Notes under the pieces: model-generated
What the model was told of the DNA's origin: nothing
Seen by the model: only the letters and a program-made list of their open reading frames with translations
Database searches by the model: none
In this document: positions 8,585 to 16,866 of the stretch, piece after piece
How the letters are laid out: each line of letters starts with the position of its first letter
Numbering within the stretch: the first letter of the stretch is position 1
Translations under genes and position numbers: made by a program
NCBI RefSeq assembly: GCF_900115265.1
Contig: NZ_FOVU01000004.1
Span: 1-64,000 of the forward strand
Length of the DNA stretch: 64,000 nt
From: Bradyrhizobium sp. Ghvi
GTDB lineage: Bacteria > Pseudomonadota > Alphaproteobacteria > Rhizobiales > Xanthobacteraceae
Direction of reading: 5' to 3'

Positions 8585-8744
8585 GTCATCCTGAGGTGCG
8601 CGCCCTGCGAAGCAGGGCAATCCTCGAAGGGCGAGGGCCCGGCTGTATCCGCGAGACACCTGGACACGACGCCATCTCGGCCGTCCATCCTTCGAGGCTC
8701 CCGGCGCGATGCTTTGCATCGCGCCACTCGCACCTCAGGATGAC
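8585..8744. repeat. Nested intergenic inverted repeat (160 bp)
   Basis: The outer ends are a perfect 16-base inverted repeat (GTCATCCTGAGGTGCG at 8585-8600 and its complement at 8729-8744). Inside are two more hairpins: GCCCTGC/GCAGGGC (8602-8618) and a perfect 10-base stem GGCGCGATGC (8703-8712) with complement (8716-8725). The whole unit sits between the 3' ends of fliX and the HxlR gene. It looks like a dispersed palindromic element of the kind common in Bradyrhizobium spacers; copy number cannot be judged from this window. Confidence 0.75.
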
Positions 8745-8767
8745 GGATCTGCTAGTGGCGGCGCGCG

Positions 8768-9139
8768 CTAGGCAGCCTCTTCCTTTGACTGCGCGTCGTA
8801 GCGGCGCTGAGCGACGAGCACGTCTTTCAGATTCTCCTCGGCCCAATCGCGTAGCGGATCGACTGTGGCGGCAAGCGTCAGGCCGAGCTGCGTGATCGAA
8901 TATTCGACCGTCACCGGAACGGTGGCGATGGCGCGGCGCCTGAGCAGGCCGTCGCGTTCGAGCGACTTGAGAACCTGACTCAGCATCTTTTGCGAGATGC
9001 CCTCAATCGTGCGGCGCAACTGATTGAAGCGCATCGGCTCTTCGCGCAGCAGCAACAGGATCAGCACGGCCCATTTGTCGCCGACACGATCGAGGATCTG
9101 ACGCGTCGGGCACTCGGCTGCATAGACATTCGGTTTCAT
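8768..9139 (-). CDS. HxlR-family winged-helix transcriptional regulator
   Basis: 123 residues with the HxlR pattern: CPTRQILDRVGDKWAVLILLLL, RFNQLRRTIEGISQKMLSQVLKSLERDGLL (recognition helix region) and VEYSITQLGLTL (wing), then a helical dimerisation tail. One N-terminal cysteine precedes the KW motif, as in redox- or aldehyde-responsive members. ATG 9139 is chosen over a GTG 30 bases upstream because a GAGGGGA ribosome site sits before it. It is divergent from the NAD(P)-binding protein gene at 9275, the common arrangement for HxlR regulators and their targets. Confidence 0.92.
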   Translation of the reverse strand: MKPNVYAAECPTRQILDRVGDKWAVLILLLLREEPMRFNQLRRTIEGISQKMLSQVLKSLERDGLLRRRAIATVPVTVEYSITQLGLTLAATVDPLRDWAEENLKDVLVAQRRYDAQSKEEAA

Positions 9140-9235
9140 CTCAGTCCCCTCGTGCTCGCTTGCGCTCACCGGTTACTCCTACGTAAGCAGGTAAGCACAA
9201 AGTGCTCTCTTAACACCAGCATTCTTTGCGATATC

Positions 9236-9254
9236 TAGTCACTATTGGTTACTA
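9236..9254. promoter_or_regulatory. Candidate HxlR operator
   Basis: TAGTCAC (9236-9242), five bases and GTTACTA (9248-9254) form an inverted repeat with one mismatch in the 136-base spacer between hxlR and its divergent neighbour, ending 21 bases before the neighbour's ATG. A second, weaker dyad (TTAC, six bases, GTAA) lies at about 9173-9186, near the hxlR start. Positions fit autoregulation plus control of the neighbour. Confidence 0.45.
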
Positions 9255-9274
9255 TAGAAGCGAAGGAGCTTTCC

Positions 9275-9886
9275 ATGAAAATCGCAGTTGCCGGTGCCTC
9301 GGGCAGAGCCGGTTCGGAGATCACCAAGGAACTGTCACGCCGCGGCCACGCGGTGACCGCCATTGCCCGGAACCCCGAGAAGATTGCCGCACTGCCGAAC
9401 GTGACCCCGACTAAGGGGGATGTGCTCGATCAGGCTGGTCTGGCCAAAATCTGGGCGGGGCATGACGTTGCGGTGAGTTCCGTGCACTTCCTGGCCAGTG
9501 ACCCGCACAAGCTGATCGGTGCCGCGAAGGATTCCAAGATCGGGCGCTATCTGGTCGTCGGCGGCGCCGGCAGCCTTGAGGTCGCCCCCGGCGTCAAGCT
9601 GGTTACAGCTCCCGGTTTTCCGGCCCAATACAAGGCCGAAGCGGAGGCGGGCTCTGCGTTCCTCGACCTGTTGCGGCAGGAAAAGGAGCTGAACTGGACG
9701 TTCCTCTCCCCCTCGGCACTGTTCGTGGAGGACGCGCGCACGGGCAAGTTCCGGCTCGGCACCGACCAGCTTCTCGCAGATGCGAACGGCAAGAGCTGGA
9801 TCAGCTTTGCCGATTACGCCATTGCACTCGCCGACGAGATCGAGAAGCCGGCCCACCTAAGGCAGCGATTCACGGTCGGCTACTAG
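9275..9886 (+). CDS. NAD(P)-binding reductase of the NmrA/atypical SDR type
   Basis: 203 residues. The N-terminus MKIAVAGASGRAGSEITKELSRRGH is a Rossmann beta-alpha-beta with the GxxGxxG nucleotide motif; ARNPEK follows as in the NADPH-preferring atypical short-chain dehydrogenase family (YwnB/BVR-B-like). No catalytic Tyr-x3-Lys is obvious, as usual for this group. ATG 9275 has GAAGGAG seven bases upstream. Divergent from hxlR, so probably induced by whatever electrophile or oxidant that regulator senses. The substrate is unknown. Confidence 0.85.
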   Translation: MKIAVAGASGRAGSEITKELSRRGHAVTAIARNPEKIAALPNVTPTKGDVLDQAGLAKIWAGHDVAVSSVHFLASDPHKLIGAAKDSKIGRYLVVGGAGSLEVAPGVKLVTAPGFPAQYKAEAEAGSAFLDLLRQEKELNWTFLSPSALFVEDARTGKFRLGTDQLLADANGKSWISFADYAIALADEIEKPAHLRQRFTVGY

Positions 9887-9968
9887 GCTTTTGGCCGCCT
9901 CCAGGCCCTCCAGGATAAACCTTCCTGTGCAAGGGCTTGGGGGCGCTAACCGCACCATTAAGGAAATA

Positions 9969-9997
9969 TTGTCTGTCACAGGAGGCCACTATATAAG
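9969..9997 (+). promoter_or_regulatory. Candidate promoter of dksA
   Basis: TTGTCT (9969-9974), 17 bases, TATAAG (9992-9997) is a good housekeeping-sigma match and would place the transcription start near 10004, about 50 bases before the dksA start codon. Confidence 0.5.
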
Positions 9998-10056
9998 GCC
10001 CGGCTCAACGGACCCCGTTCCGTTCGCGAGTCGTTGCTTAAGAAGATAGGCCGCCC

Positions 10057-10467
10057 TTGGAAAAGTTGAAAAACTACCGACCGACCGAAAAAGAGCCTTT
10101 CATGAACGACCGGCAGAAGGAGTACTTCCGTATGAAGCTCCTTGCCTGGAAGGATGAGATCCTCAAAGAGTCCAAGCTCACCCTGCAAGCTTTGCAGGAG
10201 GAGAACGTGAACCACCCCGATCTCGCCGATCGGGCATCGTCCGAAACCGACCGCGCCATCGAACTCCGCGCCCGCGACCGCCAGCGCAAGTTGATCGCCA
10301 AGATCGACGCCGCGCTCCAGCGTATCGAGGACAACACCTACGGGTATTGCGAGGACACCGGCGAGCCGATCTCTTTGAAACGGCTCGAAGCCCGGCCCAT
10401 CGCGACGCTCTCGGTGGAAGCGCAGGAGCGCCACGAGAAACGCGAGAAGGTCTATCGCGACGAATAA
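10057..10467 (+). CDS. dksA: RNA polymerase-binding transcription factor DksA
   Basis: 136 residues. DksA enters the RNA polymerase secondary channel and, with ppGpp, adjusts rRNA and amino-acid gene transcription. The coiled-coil region contains the acidic tip segment LADRASSETDRAIELRARDRQRKLI, followed by the globular part YGYCEDTGEPISLKRLEARPIATL. Only one of the four zinc-finger cysteines remains (C-x2-T...R-x2-A pattern), as known for Rhodobacter-type DksA that works without zinc. The TTG start at 10057 keeps the conserved NYRPTEKEPFMNDRQKEYFR segment; an internal ATG at 10102 is the alternative. Confidence 0.92.
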   Translation: MEKLKNYRPTEKEPFMNDRQKEYFRMKLLAWKDEILKESKLTLQALQEENVNHPDLADRASSETDRAIELRARDRQRKLIAKIDAALQRIEDNTYGYCEDTGEPISLKRLEARPIATLSVEAQERHEKREKVYRDE

Positions 10468-10472
10468 AGTCC

Positions 10473-10505
10473 GAGCCGCAGCGATGCGGCTCTTTGTTTT
10501 TGGGC
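10473..10505 (+). terminator. Rho-independent terminator of dksA
   Basis: GAGCCGCA (10473-10480), loop GCGA and TGCGGCTC (10485-10492) are followed by TTTGTTTTT, five bases after the dksA stop codon. Confidence 0.9.
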
Positions 10506-10734
10506 TCACGGTGCCGCTTGAGCGCCACCGGTTTGGCGCGTAGATTCGCGCCGCCATGATGATTTGCACTCTCAATATCGCTTCGGTGTTCTTCCTGGGC
10601 TGATCCCGCTTCCGCACGGAAGCGCTGATCGACGCCGACCGTTTTCGCGCGCGGGATTCCAGTGAACCGAATGAGCCGGCCCGGTTCCGCCTGAGACGGA
10701 CCGACGATGGCTGGCGACAGCTTGAGAGACAATC

Positions 10735-11544
10735 ATGACCGATCGAGATGACACGCGTGCGCTCAGCGCCGCGCAAATTGTGCAATTTATCGAACAGGGC
10801 TTTGTCCGGATCGACAACGCCTTTCCGCGCGCGCTCGCCGAACAGGGCCGCGCCATCCTGTGGCGCGATCTGCCCTGCAGCGAGCACGACCCCTCGACCT
10901 GGACGCGTCCGGTGATCCGGCTGTCCGGCTATGGTAATCCGCCGTTCCCGGAGATCGCCAACACAAAGGTGCTGCATCGCGCGTTCGACCAGCTGGTCGG
11001 CGTCGGCCGCTGGCGGCCGCGCAAGGATATCGGCGGCACCTTCGCGGTGCGCTTCCCGCATCCCGACGATCCTGGCGACGCCGGTTGGCATATCGACGTC
11101 AGCTTTCCCGGCGAGGATTGCAATCGCGACGAGCGGCACGAGTTCTCGGCGTGGCGGGCCAACATTGTCTCGCACGGCCGCGCGCTGTTGATGCTGTTCC
11201 TGTTCTCCGATGTCGGCGAAGACGATGCGCCGACCCGGATCAGGATCGGCTCGCACATGCCGATGGCGCGCTATCTGGCGCCTGCTGGCGAGGCCGGACG
11301 TTCGCGCATGATCCTGGACGAGATGGGTGCCGATTGCCCGCTCGCCCTTGCGACCGGGGAGGCCGGAACGGTTTATCTGTGTCACCCTTTCCTGGTGCAT
11401 GCTGCGCAAAAGCATCGCGGAAAGACCCCGCGTTTCATGGCGCAGCCGGATCTGCCTCCGGCCGAACCGTACCGGCTCGACCGCGCCGATGGCAGTTACT
11501 CGCCGGTCGAGATCGCGATCCGGATGGCGCTTGGCCTCGCCTGA
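10735..11544 (+). CDS. Phytanoyl-CoA dioxygenase (PhyH) family protein
   Basis: 269 residues. A non-heme Fe(II)/2-oxoglutarate-dependent dioxygenase of the PhyH type: WHID supplies the first iron ligands (H119, D121), and CHPFLVHAAQKHRG supplies the distal histidine (H217 or H222). The substrate cannot be inferred; bacterial PhyH members hydroxylate diverse small molecules. The gene stands alone between the dksA terminator and a spacer of more than 400 bases. ATG 10735 follows GAGAG. Confidence 0.82.
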   Translation: MTDRDDTRALSAAQIVQFIEQGFVRIDNAFPRALAEQGRAILWRDLPCSEHDPSTWTRPVIRLSGYGNPPFPEIANTKVLHRAFDQLVGVGRWRPRKDIGGTFAVRFPHPDDPGDAGWHIDVSFPGEDCNRDERHEFSAWRANIVSHGRALLMLFLFSDVGEDDAPTRIRIGSHMPMARYLAPAGEAGRSRMILDEMGADCPLALATGEAGTVYLCHPFLVHAAQKHRGKTPRFMAQPDLPPAEPYRLDRADGSYSPVEIAIRMALGLA

Positions 11545-11970
11545 GGCGAGCAAGTTCGGTTTCGTCGTGTCGTGGCGGCGGTTCAGGCGCCACGACACCG
11601 CGGTGATCGTCGGGATCGCGAAAAGTGAATCGCGATCAATGAGCTAGAGTCAAAAGCTGCAAGCTCACGTGAGTTCACATGAGAAACAACCTTCACTTCA
11701 GGTGCGGGAGGTTTTACGAGTCGCATCAACGAGATCGACCCGGATGCTGAGACGCTGATCAAGCAGCATCATGTTTCGGTGCAATCAGGCCACATGCGAC
11801 GCTGCGAGGCGCGCGTGTCCATAAAGCCTCGACCCGCTCAATATTTCCTTAAACACCGGCCGCAACCCGCAATCGTCCCGGCCGAGGGGTCCGCAGAGCT
11901 TGTCAGGCCCGGGCGGGGATGCTGAAGTGACGACCTCGAATGAGATCGCGTAGCGTGGGAGGCGGCGCCG
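11545..11970. other. Spacer without a recognisable gene
   Basis: 426 bases between the PhyH-family gene and the hydratase gene. No frame with a convincing start and codon use is present. The short frame beginning ATG near 11679 ends after about 22 codons. No terminator or known repeat stands out. Confidence 0.5.
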
Positions 11971-12750
11971 ATGGACAAAATTCTCGAAGCCGCAAAGGCG
12001 ATTGCGCTGGCGCGCCGCAACCATGCGCCGCTCGCGGCGCTGGACCATCCTCCTTATGACGAGGCCGAGGGCTATCGGGTCCAGCGCGCGCTGCATGACC
12101 TCCTGCTGCCGCATGTCGGCCCGCTGGTCGGCTACAAGATCGGCTGCACCAGCCAGGTGATGCAGGACTATATCGGCATCCCGCATCCCTGCGGCGGTGG
12201 CGTATTCCAGAAGGGCGTGCATAAGAGCGGGGTGAAGCTCGCGTCCTCCAACTATGTCCGCGTCGGCGTCGAATGCGAAATCGCGGTGCGTCTGAAGCGC
12301 AACCTCGCTGCCGGCGAGGCGCCTTTCACCGCCGAATGGGTCGGCGAGGCCGTTGAAAGCTATCATCCCGCCATCGAGATCGTCGACGACCGCTATGTGA
12401 AATGGGAGGCGATGGGCGCGCCGACCTTGATCGCCGACGATTTCTTCGCCGCCGGCTGCGTGCTGGGCGAAGCGGTGCCCCGCTCGTCCGTGCCGGACCT
12501 GAGGGCGGTCAAGGGCCGCGCCCTCGTCAATGGCGAGGAGGTCAGCCACGGCACCGGCGCCGATGTGCTCGGCCATCCCCACAACGCACTCGCCTGGCTC
12601 GCCAACCACCTCGCCGCGGAAGGCAAGGGCCTGCATGCGGGGCAACTCGTGCTGACCGGAAGCCTGGTGAAGACGCTGTGGCTGAAAGCCGGCGACAAGG
12701 TGCGGATGGAGCTGGCCGGGCTGGGGACGGTGGAGGCGGAGTTTACGTAA
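11971..12750 (+). CDS. 2-keto-4-pentenoate hydratase family protein (MhpD-like)
   Basis: 259 residues. Family hallmarks are YKIGCTSQVMQDYIGI, a VECEIAVRL strand supplying metal-binding glutamates, HPAIEIVDDRY, and LTGSLVKTLWLKAGDKV near the C-terminus. MhpD-type enzymes hydrate 2-oxopent-4-enoates in meta-cleavage pathways; related decarboxylases have the same fold. No other catabolic genes are adjacent, so the natural substrate is unclear. The ATG follows GGAGG at a distance of about 12 bases. Confidence 0.85.
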   Translation: MDKILEAAKAIALARRNHAPLAALDHPPYDEAEGYRVQRALHDLLLPHVGPLVGYKIGCTSQVMQDYIGIPHPCGGGVFQKGVHKSGVKLASSNYVRVGVECEIAVRLKRNLAAGEAPFTAEWVGEAVESYHPAIEIVDDRYVKWEAMGAPTLIADDFFAAGCVLGEAVPRSSVPDLRAVKGRALVNGEEVSHGTGADVLGHPHNALAWLANHLAAEGKGLHAGQLVLTGSLVKTLWLKAGDKVRMELAGLGTVEAEFT

Positions 12751-12778
12751 CGGCATCTCGGCGTTATTGCGGGAGCCC

Positions 12779-12837
12779 TTGCGACGAACCAATGTCTGTC
12801 CGCGGCGGCAGTCTGGATTGGTTCGCTTCGCTCGCAA
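12779..12837. repeat. Imperfect intergenic inverted repeat
   Basis: The left arm TTGCGACGAACCAAT (12779-12793) pairs imperfectly with ATTGGTTCGCTTCGCTCGCAA (12817-12837). Similar CGCTTCGCTCGCAATGA sequences are frequent dispersed elements in bradyrhizobial spacers. It separates the hydratase gene from the end of flgH. Confidence 0.5.
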
Positions 12838-12996
12838 TGAGGGAGCGGCAGGCGGCAGCATCGATCCGGTTGCGCCAGCCTGACTCGCAGTCGCAAAAAT
12901 ACATGCGGCCCTCGCCAGGGGAGCTAGCGAGGGCCGCGTAGTACATCGTCGTTCGCGCCTAGGTTCGCGAACACGATGTGGGAGCTCTGGGTAAGG

Positions 12997-13761
12997 CTAG
13001 AAGGGCAGCAGCACGTCCATGACTTGCTGGCCGTACCGCGGTTGCTGCACGTCCGTGATCTGGCCGCGGCCGCCGTAAGCGATGCGGGCCTGCGCGATCT
13101 TGCTGGAATCGATGGTGTTGTCGCTCTGGATGTCTTCGGGGCGGACGATGCCGGCGACCACGAGCTCGCGGATCTCGTAGTTGACGCGGATCTCCTGCTT
13201 GCCCTCGACCACGAGGTTGCCGTTCGGCAGCACCTGGGTCACGACCGCGGCGACGTTGGTCTGCAACGCTTCAGTTCGGTTGACTGAACCTTTGCCGTCG
13301 CTGGACGAGGTGGAGTCGGCGGTCAGGATGCGGCCGGGCAGCACCTTCTGCGCCTGCAAGCCGAGGGTCTTCGCGCCGATGAAATCGTCGATGCCCGAGT
13401 TTTCCTTGTTGGTGCGGCTGCGCTGGGTCTCGTTGGAGAGGTTGGCCTTGTCGGTGATGTTCACGGTCACGGTCAGGAGGTCGCCGACGTGAGTAGCGCG
13501 CTGGTCCTTGAAGAACGCGCGGCTGCCGTTGCGCCACAGCGAGTTTGGATTGTAGGAGGCGACTTCCGGCTTGGGCATCGGCATCTGCACCGGCTTGTAG
13601 CCGGGCTGCGTCGTCGGATTGTCGATCGCCGATAATTTCGGCTGCTCGCCGATCTGCGACAGGCGGTCGATCGAGGAGCAGCCACCGAGCGCGCAGCTGG
13701 CCAGCAGCAGGGCGGAGATCGCGAGGCGACGAAAACGGGAAACCGAACTGAAAGCGGACAT
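12997..13761 (-). CDS. flgH: Flagellar L-ring lipoprotein FlgH
   Basis: 254 residues. FlgH forms the outer-membrane L-ring. The signal peptide ends in a lipobox, LGGC with the lipidated cysteine at residue 28. Later motifs typical of FlgH are SLWRNGSRAFFKDQRATHVGDLLTV, the polar middle with GNLVVEGKQEIRVNYE, and the C-terminal RPEDI...NTI.SSKIAQARIAYGGRG. Last gene of flgF-flgG-flgA-flgH; nine bases separate it from flgA. Confidence 0.96.
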   Translation of the reverse strand: MSAFSSVSRFRRLAISALLLASCALGGCSSIDRLSQIGEQPKLSAIDNPTTQPGYKPVQMPMPKPEVASYNPNSLWRNGSRAFFKDQRATHVGDLLTVTVNITDKANLSNETQRSRTNKENSGIDDFIGAKTLGLQAQKVLPGRILTADSTSSSDGKGSVNRTEALQTNVAAVVTQVLPNGNLVVEGKQEIRVNYEIRELVVAGIVRPEDIQSDNTIDSSKIAQARIAYGGRGQITDVQQPRYGQQVMDVLLPF

Positions 13762-13770
13762 GACGAACTC

Positions 13771-14904
13771 TTACTTGGCTTGGGCTTGCGAGACGCGAGC
13801 TTGCGGGATCTGGGCTTCTGCAATCTGGCCGGGCGAGGCGGGAGCCTGGACCAGGTTGCGGAGGAGGGCTGCGGTGTCGACAGGGGCGGGCGCTTCGTCG
13901 CGCTTCACCGAGGAGGTCTGTTCGACCACCGCTGGCATCGGTGCAGACTGGCTGGCGCCCTGCACCGTCACCTGCCCCCGGCCAGTGACGACGCCGGTCA
14001 GCGTTCGCTTGGTCTGTAGATTCAGGACGCTTACGGTGTCCCCCTCGGCGCCGCTCTCGATGGCCTTGCCGCGGGTGGTGAGATAGATCCCGGGGACCTG
14101 GTAGATGACGGTGACGCTCTGGTCGCGCGACACGAATTCCGGCTTGGCGATGTCGGCGACGCGGATCGGCGTGCCGGCGCGCATCGCCCGGCGCAGCTGC
14201 ATGCCGACCGCGCGCTCGCGCAGCGCGGGCTCGCCGGTCACGTCCGCCTTCGGGCGGCGCTCCTGGGCGACGTCGGAGGATTTCAGCATTTCGCTGCGCT
14301 CGATGTCGCGGGTCAGGACGGCGACCTCAACGGTCTCGATCGCGGTGCCGGTCAGGCGCAGCTTGGTCGGAACCGGATTGCTGTCGTTGCTGATTTCGAA
14401 GGCGATGTCGAAGCGGCCGCCGCGAGCATCGTAGCGGGTCGCGACCGGCTGTAGCGCGCCGGTGTTGGAGGCATCGAGCCGCATGTCGGAGAGGCCGCGG
14501 TCGAAGGTGACGGCGATGTTGGCGGCATCCCCCAGGCCGAAGCGGCGCTCGAGCGCGGAGGCGACCGCGTTCTCGAGATCCTTGCTCGCGATCGTGCGGG
14601 CAAGGCGGGTGACCTGGACTTCCTTGATGTCGCCGGTCATCACGCCGATCACCTGCTTGGCGCGGAGCACGCTCAGGACCTGGCCGACCGGCAGTGCGCC
14701 GGTGGTGCCGAGATCGGGCGAGCGATAGACCGGGATCAGCGCGGCCGAGCCGGCATTGTCGATCAGGTCGCCGACCCGCACCACGTCGGAGGTGACGGTG
14801 ACGTTGGCGCGCAGCGTCGGCGCGGCGATGCCGTCGTCGGCAGCCTGCGCCGGGAGCGCCAGCGCAAGCAGCACGGAGAGGGTGACGAGCGTGGTACGAA
14901 TCAT
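13771..14904 (-). CDS. flgA: Flagellar P-ring assembly chaperone FlgA
   Basis: 377 residues. FlgA is a periplasmic chaperone for P-ring assembly. A signal peptide (MIRTTLVTLSVLLALALPAQA) is followed by an N-terminal domain and the conserved SAF/FlgA C-terminal core (RDIERSEMLKSSDV..., RRAMRAGTPIRVADI, TVIYQVPGIYLTTRGKAIESGAEGDTVSVLN). It is longer than enteric FlgA, with an Ala/Pro/Gln-rich tail after about residue 310. GTG 14913 and ATG 14910 are also in frame, but ATG 14904 has the best-spaced GAGGTG ribosome site. Confidence 0.93.
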   Translation of the reverse strand: MIRTTLVTLSVLLALALPAQAADDGIAAPTLRANVTVTSDVVRVGDLIDNAGSAALIPVYRSPDLGTTGALPVGQVLSVLRAKQVIGVMTGDIKEVQVTRLARTIASKDLENAVASALERRFGLGDAANIAVTFDRGLSDMRLDASNTGALQPVATRYDARGGRFDIAFEISNDSNPVPTKLRLTGTAIETVEVAVLTRDIERSEMLKSSDVAQERRPKADVTGEPALRERAVGMQLRRAMRAGTPIRVADIAKPEFVSRDQSVTVIYQVPGIYLTTRGKAIESGAEGDTVSVLNLQTKRTLTGVVTGRGQVTVQGASQSAPMPAVVEQTSSVKRDEAPAPVDTAALLRNLVQAPASPGQIAEAQIPQARVSQAQAK

Positions 14905-14914
14905 GGTCATCACC

Positions 14915-15703
14915 TCAGCGGAACAGCGCCGTGGTCGATTGCATCATCTGGTCGGCGGCACTGATGACCTTGGCGTTCATCTCGTAGGCGCGCTGTGCAG
15001 CGATGAGGTCGCTCATCTCCGAGACGACATCGACATTGGCCTGCTCGAGGCTGCCTTGCGTGATCTTGCCGTAGCCTTCGGAGTTCGCGGTGCCGTCCTG
15101 CGGTGTGCCCGACGACGTCGTCTCAATGAACTGGTTGCTGCCGACCGGCTGCAGGCCCGCTTTGTTGATGAAGCGGGTCAAGCCGATCTGGCCGAGAACG
15201 GTGTTGCTCGACGAGCCCGGCAGAGTCACCGTCACCTGACCCTGCTCGTTGACGGTGATGCCCGAGGCGTTGTTCGGGATCGTGATGGTCGGCTGCACCG
15301 GGTTGCCCTGTGCGGTGACGACACGGCCCTGATTGTCCATCTGGAAGGTGCCGTCGCGGGTGTACTGGAAGGTGCCGTCGGGCATCAGGATCTTGAAGAA
15401 GCCTTCGCCCGAGATCGCAAGGTCGAGGTCGTTGCCGGTCTGCGACAACGTGCCCTGAGTCATGCTGCGCGGCGTGCCCACGGTCTTGACGCCGCCGCCG
15501 ATGTCGACACCGACAGGGACGATGGTGCCCTGGTCGGAAGCCTGGGCACCGACGCGGCGGATGTGTTCATAGATCAGATCCTGGAACGCCGCGGTCTGCT
15601 TCTTGAAGCCGGTGGTGCGCAGGTTGGCGATGTTGTTGGAGATCACCTGAACGTTCAGTTCCTGTGCCGCCATTCCGGTCGCTGCTGTGTGAAGCGCCTG
15701 CAT
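14915..15703 (-). CDS. flgG: Flagellar distal rod protein FlgG
   Basis: 262 residues. Distal rod subunit of the basal body. The N-terminal bb-rod motif (ATGMAAQELNVQVISNNIANLRTTGFK) and the C-terminal helix (ANVDVVSEMSDLIAAQRAYEMNAKVISAADQMM) are diagnostic, and the length equals the typical 260-262. It has no cleavable signal since it is exported by the flagellar apparatus. It starts 16 bases after flgF and ends just before flgA. Confidence 0.97.
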   Translation of the reverse strand: MQALHTAATGMAAQELNVQVISNNIANLRTTGFKKQTAAFQDLIYEHIRRVGAQASDQGTIVPVGVDIGGGVKTVGTPRSMTQGTLSQTGNDLDLAISGEGFFKILMPDGTFQYTRDGTFQMDNQGRVVTAQGNPVQPTITIPNNASGITVNEQGQVTVTLPGSSSNTVLGQIGLTRFINKAGLQPVGSNQFIETTSSGTPQDGTANSEGYGKITQGSLEQANVDVVSEMSDLIAAQRAYEMNAKVISAADQMMQSTTALFR

Positions 15704-15719
15704 GTCAGTTCTCCTTCAA

Positions 15720-16481
15720 TCAGGCCGGAACGTCGGCGAGCTTCTCGATCGCCGATTTGTGGAGGTCGCTCTGCTGCTGGAGCAGGTTGGCGATCGCGGT
15801 GTAGCTGCGCATCACCTCGACCATGCGGCTCATCTCGCCGACCGAGTTCACGTTCGACTTCTCGACATAGCCCTGCTGCAGGGTGGACTTGGTGTCGGTC
15901 TGCTGGGTGGCCGAGCCGGTGTCATAGAGATTGGCGCCGAGCTTGATCAGCTTGGCCGGATCGTCGAACGTCACCATGCGGATCTTGCCGCGGATCGAGT
16001 CGGTCTTGGCCGTGCCTTCCAGCACCGTCACGGTGCCGTCGGGGGCGACATTGATGTCGTGGTCGGTCGGCTGGAACACGATCGGACCGCCGGTGCCGAG
16101 CACGAGATTCCCGTCCGAGGTCATGAGCTGGCCGGTGCTGCTGAGCGCGAACTTGCCGTCGCGGGTGTAGCGCTCGGCGCCATTGGCCTGCACGGCGAAA
16201 AAGGCGTTGCCGCTGATCGCCATGTCGAGCGGGTTGTTGGTCGCCTCCATCGGCCCCTGGCCGACGTCGCGGTAGGTGCCGCGGTCCTGCACATAGGAGA
16301 CCCGGCGGTCGGAGCCGGTGAAATTGTCCTCATGCGCGTTCGAGTTGAGATACTCCTCGAACAGCGAATGGTCGGCCTTGAAGCCGTTGGTGTTGACGTT
16401 GGCGACGTTGTTGGCGATGACATCCATCTGCCGTTCCAACGTCATCTGCCGTGACAAGCCGATCAGAAGCGCATTCTGCAT
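15720..16481 (-). CDS. flgF: Flagellar proximal rod protein FlgF
   Basis: 253 residues. The rod motif MTLERQMDVIANNVANVNTNGFK is at the N-terminus and VEKSNVNSVGEMSRMVEVMRSYTAIANLLQQ at the C-terminus. The start at 16481 is chosen because AGGGGAG lies about eight bases upstream; a longer in-frame reading to 16610 lacks one. It is the first gene of flgF-flgG-flgA-flgH and is divergent from fliL. Confidence 0.95.
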   Translation of the reverse strand: MQNALLIGLSRQMTLERQMDVIANNVANVNTNGFKADHSLFEEYLNSNAHEDNFTGSDRRVSYVQDRGTYRDVGQGPMEATNNPLDMAISGNAFFAVQANGAERYTRDGKFALSSTGQLMTSDGNLVLGTGGPIVFQPTDHDINVAPDGTVTVLEGTAKTDSIRGKIRMVTFDDPAKLIKLGANLYDTGSATQQTDTKSTLQQGYVEKSNVNSVGEMSRMVEVMRSYTAIANLLQQQSDLHKSAIEKLADVPA

Positions 16482-16866
16482 CGGTCGATCTCCCCTGCGT
16501 GGGGTCCGCCATTTCGCTCTCCCAAGCGCCTTGGCCGATCCCGTGAACGAGGCCGTCGGGTTCTCCCAAACCGTTCGGTCTCGGGCCTTCCTCAGCGAAA
16601 GCCGTGCCAACTCGGAAAGATGCGTAATTACAATCGATTGGAGATTTTTCGGCGGTCCCGGCGGGAGGCAGAAAGGTTCTGTTAGCCATGTTTGCCCGGC
16701 AGATTTTTCCTAGCGGAGGCCCGATGGAAAGGTTCCGTTAACCATTATTACCGTAGCGTTTGCGCTTAAGAGGAGCGCATCGCGCCGGGGCATTTGTATC
16801 GCGTCACTGTCTTCAGGAGGCTTCGCTCTTTCGATTCCGTTTTGAGATGAGCGAGCCCGGACGACC
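16482..16866. promoter_or_regulatory. Divergent flgF/fliL regulatory spacer
   Basis: 385 bases without a gene, between two divergent flagellar units. It contains CCCGGCAGATTTTTCC (16695-16710), a degenerate copy of the palindrome found before fliX and flgB, and TTAACCAT (16738-16745), a CtrA half-site with no good partner at the correct spacing. GTTAGCCAT at about 16681-16689 may be a second half-site. Promoters for both directions probably lie here. Confidence 0.5.

Noticed and set aside
10557..10604. 15-codon frame MMICTLNIASVFFLG before the PhyH gene
   Set aside because: Considered as a leader peptide, but it is about 130 bases from the gene with no attenuator-like structure that I can see.
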